In this document: positions 9,937-19,658 of the stretch, piece by piece
How positions within the stretch are numbered: the stretch's first letter is position 1
Layout: every line of letters starts with the position of its first letter
DNA from: Plectosphaerella cucumerina
Taxonomy: Eukaryota > Ascomycota > Sordariomycetes > Glomerellales > Plectosphaerellaceae
NCBI GenBank assembly: GCA_020746995.1
Contig: JAGPXD010000002.1
Coordinates: 4,216,001-4,280,000 of the forward strand
Direction: 5' to 3'
DNA length: 64,000 bases
The notes under the pieces: model-generated
Databases searched by the model: none
What the model saw: only the letters and a program-made list of their open reading frames with translations
What the model was told of the DNA's origin: nothing
Translations under genes and position numbers: made by a program

Positions 9937-12608
9937 TCAACGACCGAATGCCTGGCCGTCGGCAGTCTTGATGTATGTGCACCCCTTCCAGTCGCAGGTG
10001 TTCTATCGGGATGATCAGCAAATGCAAGCAAGGGCGATGGCTAGTAATAACTCACCTGATACACCTCGGTACCCCACCAGTTGAACTTGGCAGCAGCACC
10101 GGTATAGAAGACAGTGAAGAAGATCACAACACCAGCGATGGCGACAGAGCAGTCAAGAGCAGAGCTGAGGACAAAATTGTAGCGCTTCCACCAGTCATGC
10201 TGTCTGCCGCGGACCCAGAGGCTGAAGACAAGGCCGACGATGGCCCAGCTGCCATAGTTGGTGCCTGTGGCAGGAGGAATGTAGTTCAGACCGCCGAGGA
10301 AGAGGGGGACGTGGACCTTTGCGAACCATCGTGAGTTGGGGAAGACGTAGCGGCGAAGCAACCAGATGGCGACGGGGAGGAGGGCCCCGAGGAGGAAGAA
10401 CCAGAGGAGAGGATTGTAGAGGGCACCGGCGGCGAAGAAGCGGCGAGGACCGACGGCGCCCCAGATCAGGCTGGTGTTGTAGTGGGTGCGGGAGAAGGGA
10501 CAGTTGAACCCGTTGGCGGCCTTGGGGGTGCAGATGTCTGTGATGTGGTTGAGGGCCCAGTTCACGACGGCGACTTGGGTGAGGCAGCCGACTATTATTC
10601 CAACTCCTTGGACGAGGAAGAGCTTGCGAGGAGGGATCTGGGTGTGTTAGTGGGGAGGGAGAGGGAAGGTGGACGGGGAACGCACGTTGCAGTAAATGCC
10701 TAGCTTGAGGTCCTGGGCAAAGGCGAGGCCTTTGATGCCGGAAATGTAGCCGAGGTCGAAGAACCAGATGTTGGCGAGAACTTTGCCCTCGTAGACGTAG
10801 CCGGCGATGATACGGCAGAGGACCTCGGTTTGGATCTTGACGTTGGTGGTGGCGAAGACCCAGGCGAGCTGGGGATGTCAGCAAGAAGGAGGGAGAGGGG
10901 GGGTCGAAGGGCGAGACTCACAGGAACGAAGAAGATGAGGGAGATGGCAAAGGAGAAGAGGGCGCCATGCCAGCGGAGCTGGACGGGGTAGTACTCGCAG
11001 GCGAAGATGCCAAGGGCGATCGCGATGACGCCCGCGACAAGATACCACCACGTTGGCGTGGCCTTGTACTGGGGCTGTGGCCCGCGATGCTGGGCTGCTT
11101 CCGAGTCCCAGAAGCGGGCGAGGGAGGAGGCCTTTGCGATGGCGGCGATGCTGTGTCGCTTCTCGAGGAAGAGCCAGACGAAAAGGGAGGAGAGCGTGGC
11201 AAAGCAGAGGCCGAATGTGTTGAGGGCGTAGGTTACTGGGAGGTAGATCTGGGGAGTCAGACGATTATCGCTGTAGATGGGAAGGGAACATACCTCGGAG
11301 TACTCCTCGTACTTTGTGATGTTGAAGCTAAAGTCGTGAGATTTGTCGATGACGCGGGACACGTTGTAGGTCTTGCCCATGTTGTCGAAGACATTGTTGC
11401 TCTGGAAGGGAAGGTGAGCGGAGAACCAGGTGTTGGAGTAGTAGATTGCCGGTGAGACGATGTAGATCCAGAAGATGAGGGAAGCAAGAACGTTGACTAT
11501 AGCCCAGGCGGGGACGACGAGGGGCGAGCCGATATAGGCGATTTGGCTCCCTGGAGGGGTCAGTGTGGTGTCTTCAGGGGCAAAAGGTGATGCTCACAGT
11601 CAAATGTCAAAGGCAACAAACCCATTCCGCTCTTCATGCCAAAAACCTGGTTGGCGACGACATTGTTCGGGACGATCCAGCAGATGAAGGTGAAGTAGCC
11701 CAAGGCTGGGAAGACAAGGTCAGGCAGCCAATACCAGGCGAAGCTGGCACAGAAAGCCAGCATGAAGAAGCGATAGCGGGACATTGTCCACCTGCCGCCC
11801 TTGGCCTCGCCCTTTTCGCCCTCATTGTCATTGGAGCGAGAGTGCAGGGCGTGGTTGAGAGCGGTATTGCCGAGGACGCCGGGCCAGACGAAGCCGGCGG
11901 GCTCGACCACGAGAGAACGGAAGATGCCCGCGAGGGCGAAGCCGAAGATGATAGTGGCGAAAGAGACGGCGAGCTCAAAGCCCCAGCCGGCTTTGAGGCC
12001 GTAGAAGACGCGTTGTTCGGTGAGGACGTCAGCGCTGAGACGGGTCATGAAGCTGAGGTTTGCGAGGATGTAGACGAGGATGTTCTCCTGGTCGGTGTTA
12101 GCTAGCTCCACGAGATTGCAACGACGCACTCGCCTTGTAATTGAACGGCCCAGGATTCAGAGAAATCCTCGTCCCCCGTACAGTAACGCCCCAGTCGGGC
12201 AGGGCGTACTCCCAGGCCTTGCCGACGGGGTAGGCGAGGAACTGGATTGCCGACTGGGAGAGGGAGATGGAGGGGAAGCGGAAGGTGTAGAGGGTGTTGA
12301 TGCCGCTACCGAGGATGCAGAAGGCCACGCCGATGGTCCACATCCGGATGGTCAAGCAGGGGAGAGAGGGGTCATCGTCGTGGAGGCCGATGCCGGCGGC
12401 GGCGAGGACGTCGAGCGAGGGGGCGGTCGACTCGTCTGGGCGTGTTAGTGGTGGTGAGGCAAGGGGAACACAGAAACTTACCGGAATGGCGACGTTTCTC
12501 GGTCTCGACGGGCTCAGGGGTGACTGAGCTATCACTCTGCTCGTCAGCCAAGAAGCGCACCTGGCCGGCTGCGACCTTGGTGTCCATGTCTTCAGGGGTC
12601 GAAGCCAT
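9937..12608 (-). CDS. OPT-family oligopeptide transporter, 8 exons
   Basis: Exons, in minus-strand order: 12608-12482, 12435-12134, 12087-11598, 11550-11294, 11248-10922, 10868-10686, 10637-10056, 10002-9937. They sum to 2334 nt (777 residues), with every phase matching. The protein is a polytopic membrane importer of small peptides (or glutathione/siderophore-like conjugates) driven by protons. Family signatures are DDPSLPCLTIRMW, the NPGPFN motif, GLLPLTFDW (the W codon spans an intron) and IPPRKLFLVQG. The second intron (12133-12088, 46 nt) has a GC-AG border: AAG/GCGAGT...GCTAAC...CAG/GAG. It is required to join FNYK to ENILVYILANL. The nearby GTGCGT donor would need a 28-nt intron, which is implausibly short. 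The gene is convergent with Mlp1, leaving 232 nt between stops. Confidence 0.88.
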
Positions 12609-14787
12609 CTCGGCGTGGTCTCGGCGTGGTCTCAGGGGGAAGTTGAGCACGAGGACGACGACAGAGATGAGATTGATAAGATGCACCGATGGAAAGATTA
12701 GATCTTTTCATCCTACTTGTAGACCTCCCTTCCACCGTCCAGTCTGCGGTCAGTGTCACCCCCAATATGCCGGATGCCGTCGACTTGGCGGCCGGGCCGT
12801 CCACGCCCCGCTCCGGCCCCGTCGACGCCGCCCGATCGGGCAAAGGGCCGGCAGTACGGCACCGAGGCCGCGACAGCTTCGGATGCGCGCTATGCCCTAT
12901 GGCCCATCCGCCTGGGACCGGGGGCCAGTCAGGATAGTCTTGACAGGCTGGGCGCTGCGTCTTTTTGGACATCTAGGACCACCTCGGTTGCGTGCCGGGC
13001 GTGGCGCCACGGCATGGCTCGGGCGATTCAGGGTCTTTAGGCGAGTCTGGGCGCAAAAGATTTCCGGCCTTTGGTGGGTCTTGGTCATGATATGTTGGTG
13101 TTGGGCTGTTTGCTGGCTTTGCCGAGCTGCTTCATGTTGGTGTTGGTGGGTGTCTCGATCTGCCATCATGGCAGAGACACCTCGAGACTTGAAGACTGCC
13201 CGTTAAGATGCTATATGATAGCAAAATTCCAAGATTTCCTGACCACATCTCCCAGTTCGATTCAGCCTGTTAAGCGCGTCCTTCGGTCACTTCTTAGCAG
13301 CAAGGCACTGCCGCTCAGCTGACTCGCCGCGGTGGATTTCCGCTGCCACGACTGTGATGACGACCAAGCCCATACCACCAGCAAGCCACTTACTACTTGA
13401 ACCCTACAATGCCCCTCGGTCTCCGAAGGGCTTTCACTTCCACCGGCGCCAGCTGAGGGAGCATGACAAAGACTCGCCGTCGCGTGCCCTGAGCTTGGCG
13501 CAAGCCGAAATTCCGAGCACCCGCGCACGCTCGGCCATGCCGTGTCGTACCACTGCCAGCCCGGCGAGACTCGTCCCTCCGCATCCCGCGCGGGGCAAGC
13601 CTCCACAGGGCCCAGGCCGAGGACAACAGGGGCCGCGGAGTTGTTTCCGCCTGGGCGGCTTGGTGAAGCCGAAGCCCAGCTCGCTTGATACTATCAGCGG
13701 TCAAGACGGGAAAATATTTCCCTACCATTGCTTGGCTAGACTTAATCGGGGGGTTACAGCACAAGGTGGAACTTCTCGCCACATCCCGGCCCGAGATGGA
13801 TTGAAGGCAGCACCGTGACCATAAGAAGCACATGCACCCTAAACCACAATACCACATCCAGTACATTTCTTCTCTTTTCTCCCCCCTCTTGCCCCTTTCG
13901 GCCATCGGACTCCGGAGCATGTCTCTCGGCTGAGGTGCTTAACCGCAGTTTGACTACCCGATGGCTTCGGAGCCGACCCTCCGATACCTGCATGCAGATG
14001 AAGCGCTGTGTTGACGTCGCACCCGCTCGACCGGTGCCGGCAGATCTGGCCTGTCGCATGGCGAGGAGGCGTATTTGTGCGTCGCCTCATTTATATTCTC
14101 CGACTACCGCTGGCTTGGACCAGCTGAGGTGGGATGCCTCCCCGCACTTTGACGTTTGACCCCGACTTGCCAAGCACGTTTAAGGAAGCGGCGGTCTGAA
14201 GAACAGGATTGACGACGGAATTAGTTGATAGGGCTACATGATACTCGTGCCTCCATTTGTGCACCCCGTCTTAGGCTGAGCAAACAAAAGTACCTCTTCT
14301 TTCCCGTGGGTGGTGACAAATAGGGGCAAGCACCTAGTTGAGAGCCGGCCCTTATCACTGATGACGACTCTCAGCAATGTGAAACGTCGTCGAAGGAGCT
14401 TCCTTGAAACATGCTAGGTCTTGCGTTAGATTCATGTCCAAGGGATAGCTTTTCTCTTCTGAAAGGGCCAAAATCCTGTCAGGCGCTGTGGTGCCAAGCC
14501 TCTTGCTCGGCATCGGACGCAGATGAGGGTAACAGACGGTATGGCATTTAGCCTGTTCACAGGCACATCAGCCTTGAAGTAGGTTAACCCGACGTCACGC
14601 GGGGAAAGAGGCATCATTATCCAAATGAAGTGAACCAAGAGTCACGACGGATCACGAACATCCCGTAACACAAGGTTCAACATATGATATTTCTCGTGAG
14701 TTTTCGTGTTGCATAAGTAGAAGCTTGAACCTACCGAATCCTAGACAATCCAGCACGCTAAAACATCACCCTCAACCTCCAAGCAAC
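12609..14787. other. Long intergenic region between the divergent OPT and CE15 genes
   Basis: About 2.2 kb without a convincing gene. The first third (12700-13050) is GC-rich; the rest alternates GC-rich and AT-richer patches. It should contain both promoters. An inverted GGC-W4 element near 14543 is listed separately. Confidence 0.5.
14543..14553. promoter_or_regulatory. Candidate XlnR/Xyr1 binding site (inverted GGC-W4)
   Basis: The 11-mer GGCATTTAGCC reads as GGC(A/T)4 on the plus strand and GGCTAAA on the minus strand. That is the consensus of the xylanase/cellulase activator XlnR/Xyr1, here in both orientations. It lies 235 nt before the CE15 start codon, in keeping with control by plant polymer breakdown products. 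A GCGGGG CreA-type core lies nearby at about 14600. This is motif-level inference only. Confidence 0.35.
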
Positions 14788-16215
14788 ATGAAGGCCACCA
14801 CCCTCGTCCCAGTCCTCCTCTACGCGGCCACCGCCAACGCCCAGGCTGGCCCCTGGCAACAATGTGGCGGTAACAATCACCAAGGCCCGACGACTTGCGT
14901 GGCTGGTCATACCTGCACCGTGCTGAACCCGTGGTATTCTCAGTGCCTCCCAGGCGGCGGCTCTCCTCCACCTCCTCCTCCTCCTCCACCACCTCCTCCT
15001 CCCCCTACCACGACAACCCCACCGCCTCCTCCTCCACCAACAACCACCCTCTCCACTGTCACCACGTCCTCTCCCACTGGAGGCACCAACCCGCCTCCTG
15101 GTACCTGCCCTGCTCTGCCCTCGGGTCTGGGCTCCTCCAACGCCAATCTCCCTGACCCCTTCACCTTTGCCAGCGGCGCCAGGGTCCAAACCCGCGCCGA
15201 CTGGGTCTGCCGCCAGCGTGAGATGAGCTACCAACTCCAAACCTACGAGCTCGGCACCCTTCCCGCGGCACCTCAGTCCGTCACCGCCTCCTTCTCAGGC
15301 AACTCCCTGTCCATCACCGTCTCCGACCAAGGCCGCTCCATCTCCTTCAGCGTCTCCATCAACAAACCCTCCGGCAGCGGGCCCTTCCCAGCCATCATTG
15401 CCTACGGCGCCGCCAGCATTCCCATCCCCGCCGGAGTAGCGACCATCACCTTCAACAACGACGACATCGCCGCCCAGCAGGGTGGCAACTCTCGCGGTCA
15501 GGGCAAATTCTACACCCTCTATGGCAGCTCGCACAGCGCCGGCGCCATGACGGCCTGGGCCTGGGGCGTTGGACGCATCATCGACGCACTCGAGCGCACC
15601 CCTGCCGCAGGTATCGATCCCGCCCGCGTCGGCGTCACCGGCTGCTCCCGCAACGGCAAGGGTGCTCTCGTCGCCGGCGCCCTCGAGCCCCGCATCGCTC
15701 TCACCCTGCCGCAGGAATCCGGCTCCGGTGGCTCCGCCTGCTGGCGCCTGAGCGACTGGCAGCGTTCGCGGGGCGACAACGTCCAGACGGCCTCCCAGAT
15801 CGTCGGCGAGAACGTCTGGCTCGGCCCTGCCTTCAACGCGCGCGTCAACAGTGTCGCCTCGCTGCCGTTCGACCACCACCAGCTCGCTGGCTTGGTCGCC
15901 CCTCGCGCGATTTACATCATGGAGAACTCGGACATGGAGTGGCTGGGTCGCACTTCGACGTACGGATGCATGGGTGCTGCGCGGAAGCAGTGGGAGGCTC
16001 TTGGTGCCCTGGACCGCTTTGGGTACAGCCAGGTTGGTGGCAACTCGCACTGCTCGTTCCCGAGTGCGAAGCAGGGGACGGAGCTGTCGGCGTTCATTGG
16101 AAAGTTCTTGCTCAACCAGAGTGGTGGCAACACCAACATTTACAGGACTGAGGCCACGCACAGCGGGTTTAGCCTTGCTACGTGGGCGTCCTGGAGCGTA
16201 CCGAACCTGGCCTGA
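14788..16215 (+). CDS. Secreted 4-O-methyl-glucuronoyl methylesterase (CE15) with N-terminal CBM1
   Basis: The enzyme (475 residues) cleaves ester bonds between glucuronic acid of xylan and lignin alcohols outside the cell. The start is the ATG at 14788, followed by a signal peptide ending near TANAQA. Next comes a fungal cellulose-binding module (QQCGG...GPTTC...CTVLNPWYSQC, residues about 21-53), a poly-Pro/Thr linker and the esterase. The catalytic triad reads Ser287 in GCSRNG, Glu310 in QESGSGG and His421 in SHCSFP. The Ser-Glu and Ser-His spacings (23 and 134) nearly match those I recall for Cip2-type CE15 enzymes. No intron is present. The long proline run is encoded by CCT/CCA repeats and is probably length-variable. 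Confidence 0.93.
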   Translation: MKATTLVPVLLYAATANAQAGPWQQCGGNNHQGPTTCVAGHTCTVLNPWYSQCLPGGGSPPPPPPPPPPPPPPTTTTPPPPPPPTTTLSTVTTSSPTGGTNPPPGTCPALPSGLGSSNANLPDPFTFASGARVQTRADWVCRQREMSYQLQTYELGTLPAAPQSVTASFSGNSLSITVSDQGRSISFSVSINKPSGSGPFPAIIAYGAASIPIPAGVATITFNNDDIAAQQGGNSRGQGKFYTLYGSSHSAGAMTAWAWGVGRIIDALERTPAAGIDPARVGVTGCSRNGKGALVAGALEPRIALTLPQESGSGGSACWRLSDWQRSRGDNVQTASQIVGENVWLGPAFNARVNSVASLPFDHHQLAGLVAPRAIYIMENSDMEWLGRTSTYGCMGAARKQWEALGALDRFGYSQVGGNSHCSFPSAKQGTELSAFIGKFLLNQSGGNTNIYRTEATHSGFSLATWASWSVPNLA

Positions 16216-16399
16216 AGGGCAGGGGGGCGAATGGAGAGGTGGTGAGCGGTTCCTGGTTGAGCACTAAGGTTTCTTGCCTTGGTCTGGCGGGAATCAGATG
16301 GCTGCTTCATTGGTATGAGCTTTTCTATCGGGGTAGTCTTGTCTATTAGCAGAGATCATACACTCAGATCTGTTCATGTCTGTTTGGCCTTGGTGAAAT

Positions 16400-17798
16400 C
16401 TATGGCTTGAGGATGACCTTCTGCACTTTCATCGCATCAAACAGCTTGTAGCCCTCAGGGGCCTCGTCGATAGAAATGATCTTGTCAAACATGAAGCTGT
16501 CGAGTTGTCAGAAAACACGCCAGCTATCAACTCATTGCGGTTGCCATACCTGAGGAGATGCTGCTTCTTCTCGAGCATAGCCAGAGCATCGGAGAAGATG
16601 GACCTCACCGGGCAGCGGCCCATCTGGATGCGCAGGTTTTTGCTACACATATCTGGTCAGTTTCTTCTACTCCAATGCCTAGGCGATCAGGAACAGCTTA
16701 CTCGTATGCATCGGCTCCAGTGAAAGGCAGCTGCATGCTGTCGTTAGTTATCTATGGCCCGTGTTTGGCGCACCTCAACTCACCTCGGTGTTGTGCACTC
16801 CCACGCTGCTGATGACGCCCCATGGCCGCACAACCTCGTAAGCGGTCTTCATGGCCGGAAGCAGGCCGACAACCTCGATGACTGCGTCGGCACCGCGGCC
16901 ATTCGTCTCTGCGTGAATCCTTTCGAGCATGACAGGCGTGCCGTTGTTGAAGTTGAGTGGCTCGGCGCCAAGGTCAGCGGCGAGCTTCAGACGGCTCTCG
17001 ATACCGTCAATAGCAAAGACCTTGCGCGGGGCGAACCCGAGGGCGGTGATGACGGCGCAGAGCCCGACGGGTCCAAGTCCAACAACGACCACGACGGCAT
17101 CAGCCCAGCGCTCAGGGCCCAGCATCTGCCGGGCGTTGGAGGCGCCGAAGAATCCAGTGGGCCAGATATCGCCCATTAGCAGGGCGGCGTCGGTGGCCAG
17201 GGTCTCAGGTGCGCGGAGGACGGTGCCGTCGGCAAAGGGCACGCGGACGTACTCGGCCTGGGCGCCGTCGAGCTTCTCGCAGCCAAAGAGGAGGCTGTGC
17301 TCGCAGCGCGATGAGTAGCCATCGCGGCAGTAGAAGCAGTCCATGCTGGGAGCTGATCAGCGACTGGGCCGAAGAAGAAAACGAGCAAGGGAAATACAAA
17401 CCAGGAGGTGGTGAAGGGTGAGACGATGCGGTCGCCGATGGATACCGTCTTGACAGCATCGCCCTTCTCAACAACAAAGCCGCTGAACTCGTGGCCCATG
17501 GTGACGCCGGGAGTGCAGGGCTCAATACCGCGGTAGACGTGGAGGTCGCTGGAAGGGGACTGGGGTCAGTTACGGACGCCAGGGGAGGGATCCTGGGGAG
17601 AAATACGAGCCGCAGACAGCAGCAGCCTCGACGCGAACGATGATGTCTCGCGGGTCCTGGACTGAGGAACTTGTCAGTATGGAGTCATGGCTGGTCAGTG
17701 GTTGAGGGGTTCTCACTGGCAGGGACGGGCTTGTCCACAACTGAGACGGTCTTCAGGCCGTCATAGACGACGGCCTTCATGGTCTTGGGGAGTGTCAT
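16400..17798 (-). CDS. Zinc-dependent medium-chain alcohol dehydrogenase, 7 exons
   Basis: Exons: 17798-17717, 17661-17607, 17548-17402, 17345-16784, 16730-16702, 16642-16550, 16496-16400. They total 1065 nt (354 residues) and all phases match. The enzyme should oxidise an alcohol with NAD(P)+ in the cytosol. Catalytic zinc ligands are Cys44 (AVCGSD) and His65-Glu66 (MGHEF). The structural zinc lobe is complete with Cys95, Cys98, Cys101 and Cys109 (SCMDCFYC...SRC); the codon of Cys95 is split by an intron. A GLGPVG nucleotide-binding turn follows. The fifth exon is only 29 nt (LPFTGADAY); its acceptor is fixed by frame at GCAG/CTG. The C-terminus FMFDKI...LFDAMKVQKVILKP matches the family end. 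It is close to formaldehyde/sorbitol-dehydrogenase-like proteins; substrate unknown. Confidence 0.88.
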
Positions 17799-19658
17799 GG
17801 CGTCGGTGTTGAGTTCAGGGCAGAAGAGGGAGGATTCGCTGGAGTCGTGTGATGCTTGTGAAGAACTCCTTCGGCAGTGCGCGCGCGTTCGTCATGGTGC
17901 TGATCACGGTGGCCAATGAGCCCGCGACCTTGGGAGCCGGATCGCGGGGTTGCAAGTGGGACTGAGCCCTCGGATCGGGAGAGGTTTCCGTGGTCGTGGA
18001 TCTTCTCCGACATCGGCAGGGTGCCTAGGTGGGAGAGGTGTTGATGATGGGCACGACAGCTTCATCTGGAGGTCTACGGAGGTGGAGGAGGAGATGATGA
18101 TAGAGGGTTGGAGTAAGCTACCTTCAGGATGGGAGCATCTCTCATTTGGACTGGACACTTCAGTTGAACTCACTGGCCACTCAGATGAGTTGGAGAGCAC
18201 ATCTCCGCCACCCGGATGTCCAAGACTGCGGCCACTGGGACCTCAGGGCTGGCCCCTGCTGTAACCTTGCTTGAACCTCACTCTGCTGCCTCCTACATAG
18301 GGTCTGAGTCCCATGGATGAGAATATCAGATGTGCTTGATGGTCATCGTCGCGGGTGTGTGACGGTTATGCCTTTTGACCAACGTCGAGGTACGACGTGG
18401 GTGTCAGACTATTCACAGCAAAGAACACCTCTTAGATGATCAGAATGGCGTCCTGTTGTACAACTTTACTGTATGATGAAGTCAGCTGCCACCGCTAGAC
18501 ATCGTTCACTTTGGGATATGTCAGCTATCACAAGCTCAAGTCGACGAGACAGAGGGCAGATTGTCATGATGCAGCTCGGTGTCCATCGCCCCGACAGCCA
18601 GGGGTTTCCGGGGGACTCCGGGGGCTGCAGGCGCTAGGGATTAGCTTGGTTAGGCGGTCAGAGCCCTGTGCCTTCCCTATCCGTATCGCGCCCCGCCCCT
18701 GTTCCCTACACCCAGCCAGATTGATCGTTGACAGATGTCCTGATGCGACATTGCATCTTGAGTTCTGGAACTCGTAAAAGCTTATGTTCTATCGAGATCT
18801 CCCGGAATAATTCAATCATTCCGGAAAACCCCATCATCTAACCATTTGGAGCACTTCAAGCTGTCACCTGCTGCCGAAAAGTCGGGGTCCACGTTCGTCG
18901 GGAGGTGACGGAGATTACCTAAGACGGCCTGCAATGTCTCAAAGGTGACTGGACTATTCCGTCACTGGCCGTCTCCACCAAGCCAGGGTCCGTGTCGGCA
19001 ACCAGCGGGAGAAGGAAAGGAAGGTGCGTCTGGTGTCGATGACAGCGGGGGCTCGGGCGAGATCATCCGTCTCCCGTCCACTGGTTCTGGTTCATGTTTT
19101 GCCCCTCCACAGGCCGAACGCCTCCGTCTTCCGTCTGCGCATCACCGACATTTCTTTTGTCTCCCATCTTCAACAACTTGAGCCCGTCGCACGAATCGCT
19201 CGCCCTGCAATCCATTGCCACGCAAACATCAATCGCGCCTGTTTCTGTCCTACAACTGGTCAGACACTGCGTCCTCCACCCCGCCAAATCAAAACGGGTG
19301 GCCCGCCTGCATGAGCCGCGCCTGCATCTGCAAACCTACCCGAGCCAGACCTCTTTCGCATCCACACCGACTCGCCGCCTCTTTGAACCCGACCCGGCCT
19401 TACCTGACAACGACTTGACCCAACTGCCACGCCCGACCCTTTCTTTCCTCCGACCTCAAGCACAGCAGGCCTCTCTGCTAGTCACTCACGCGACACCTCG
19501 GACTCGGCATTCCGCTCGTCCCGTCACCTCAGCAGACGGACATCCGACCCCTGCGAAGCCCTTATCCGACAAACCTCCCCTCCCATCCGACGACCACGAC
19601 AACAACCACATCCTCTCCTCCTAACACCCGCGGCCCTCGCCCCGGGCACGATGTCGAG
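17799..19658. other. Intergenic region, divergent promoters
   Basis: About 1.86 kb between the dehydrogenase and the flavoprotein fusion, with no convincing gene. The last 500 nt are C-rich and look like a 5' UTR/promoter. A perfect inverted repeat, CCGGAAT-9 nt-ATTCCGG, sits at 18802-18824. Its CCG...CGG ends could serve a Zn2Cys6 factor. Confidence 0.45.

Noticed and set aside
12094..12125. 28-nt GT-AG intron (GTGCGT...CTAG) as alternative in the OPT gene
   Set aside because: Shorter than any plausible spliceosomal intron here, and it would insert residues after NPGPFNYK.
15000..15060. CCT/CCA repeat as a microsatellite or frame artefact
   Set aside because: It encodes the Pro/Thr linker between CBM1 and CE15 in frame and is a normal part of the gene.
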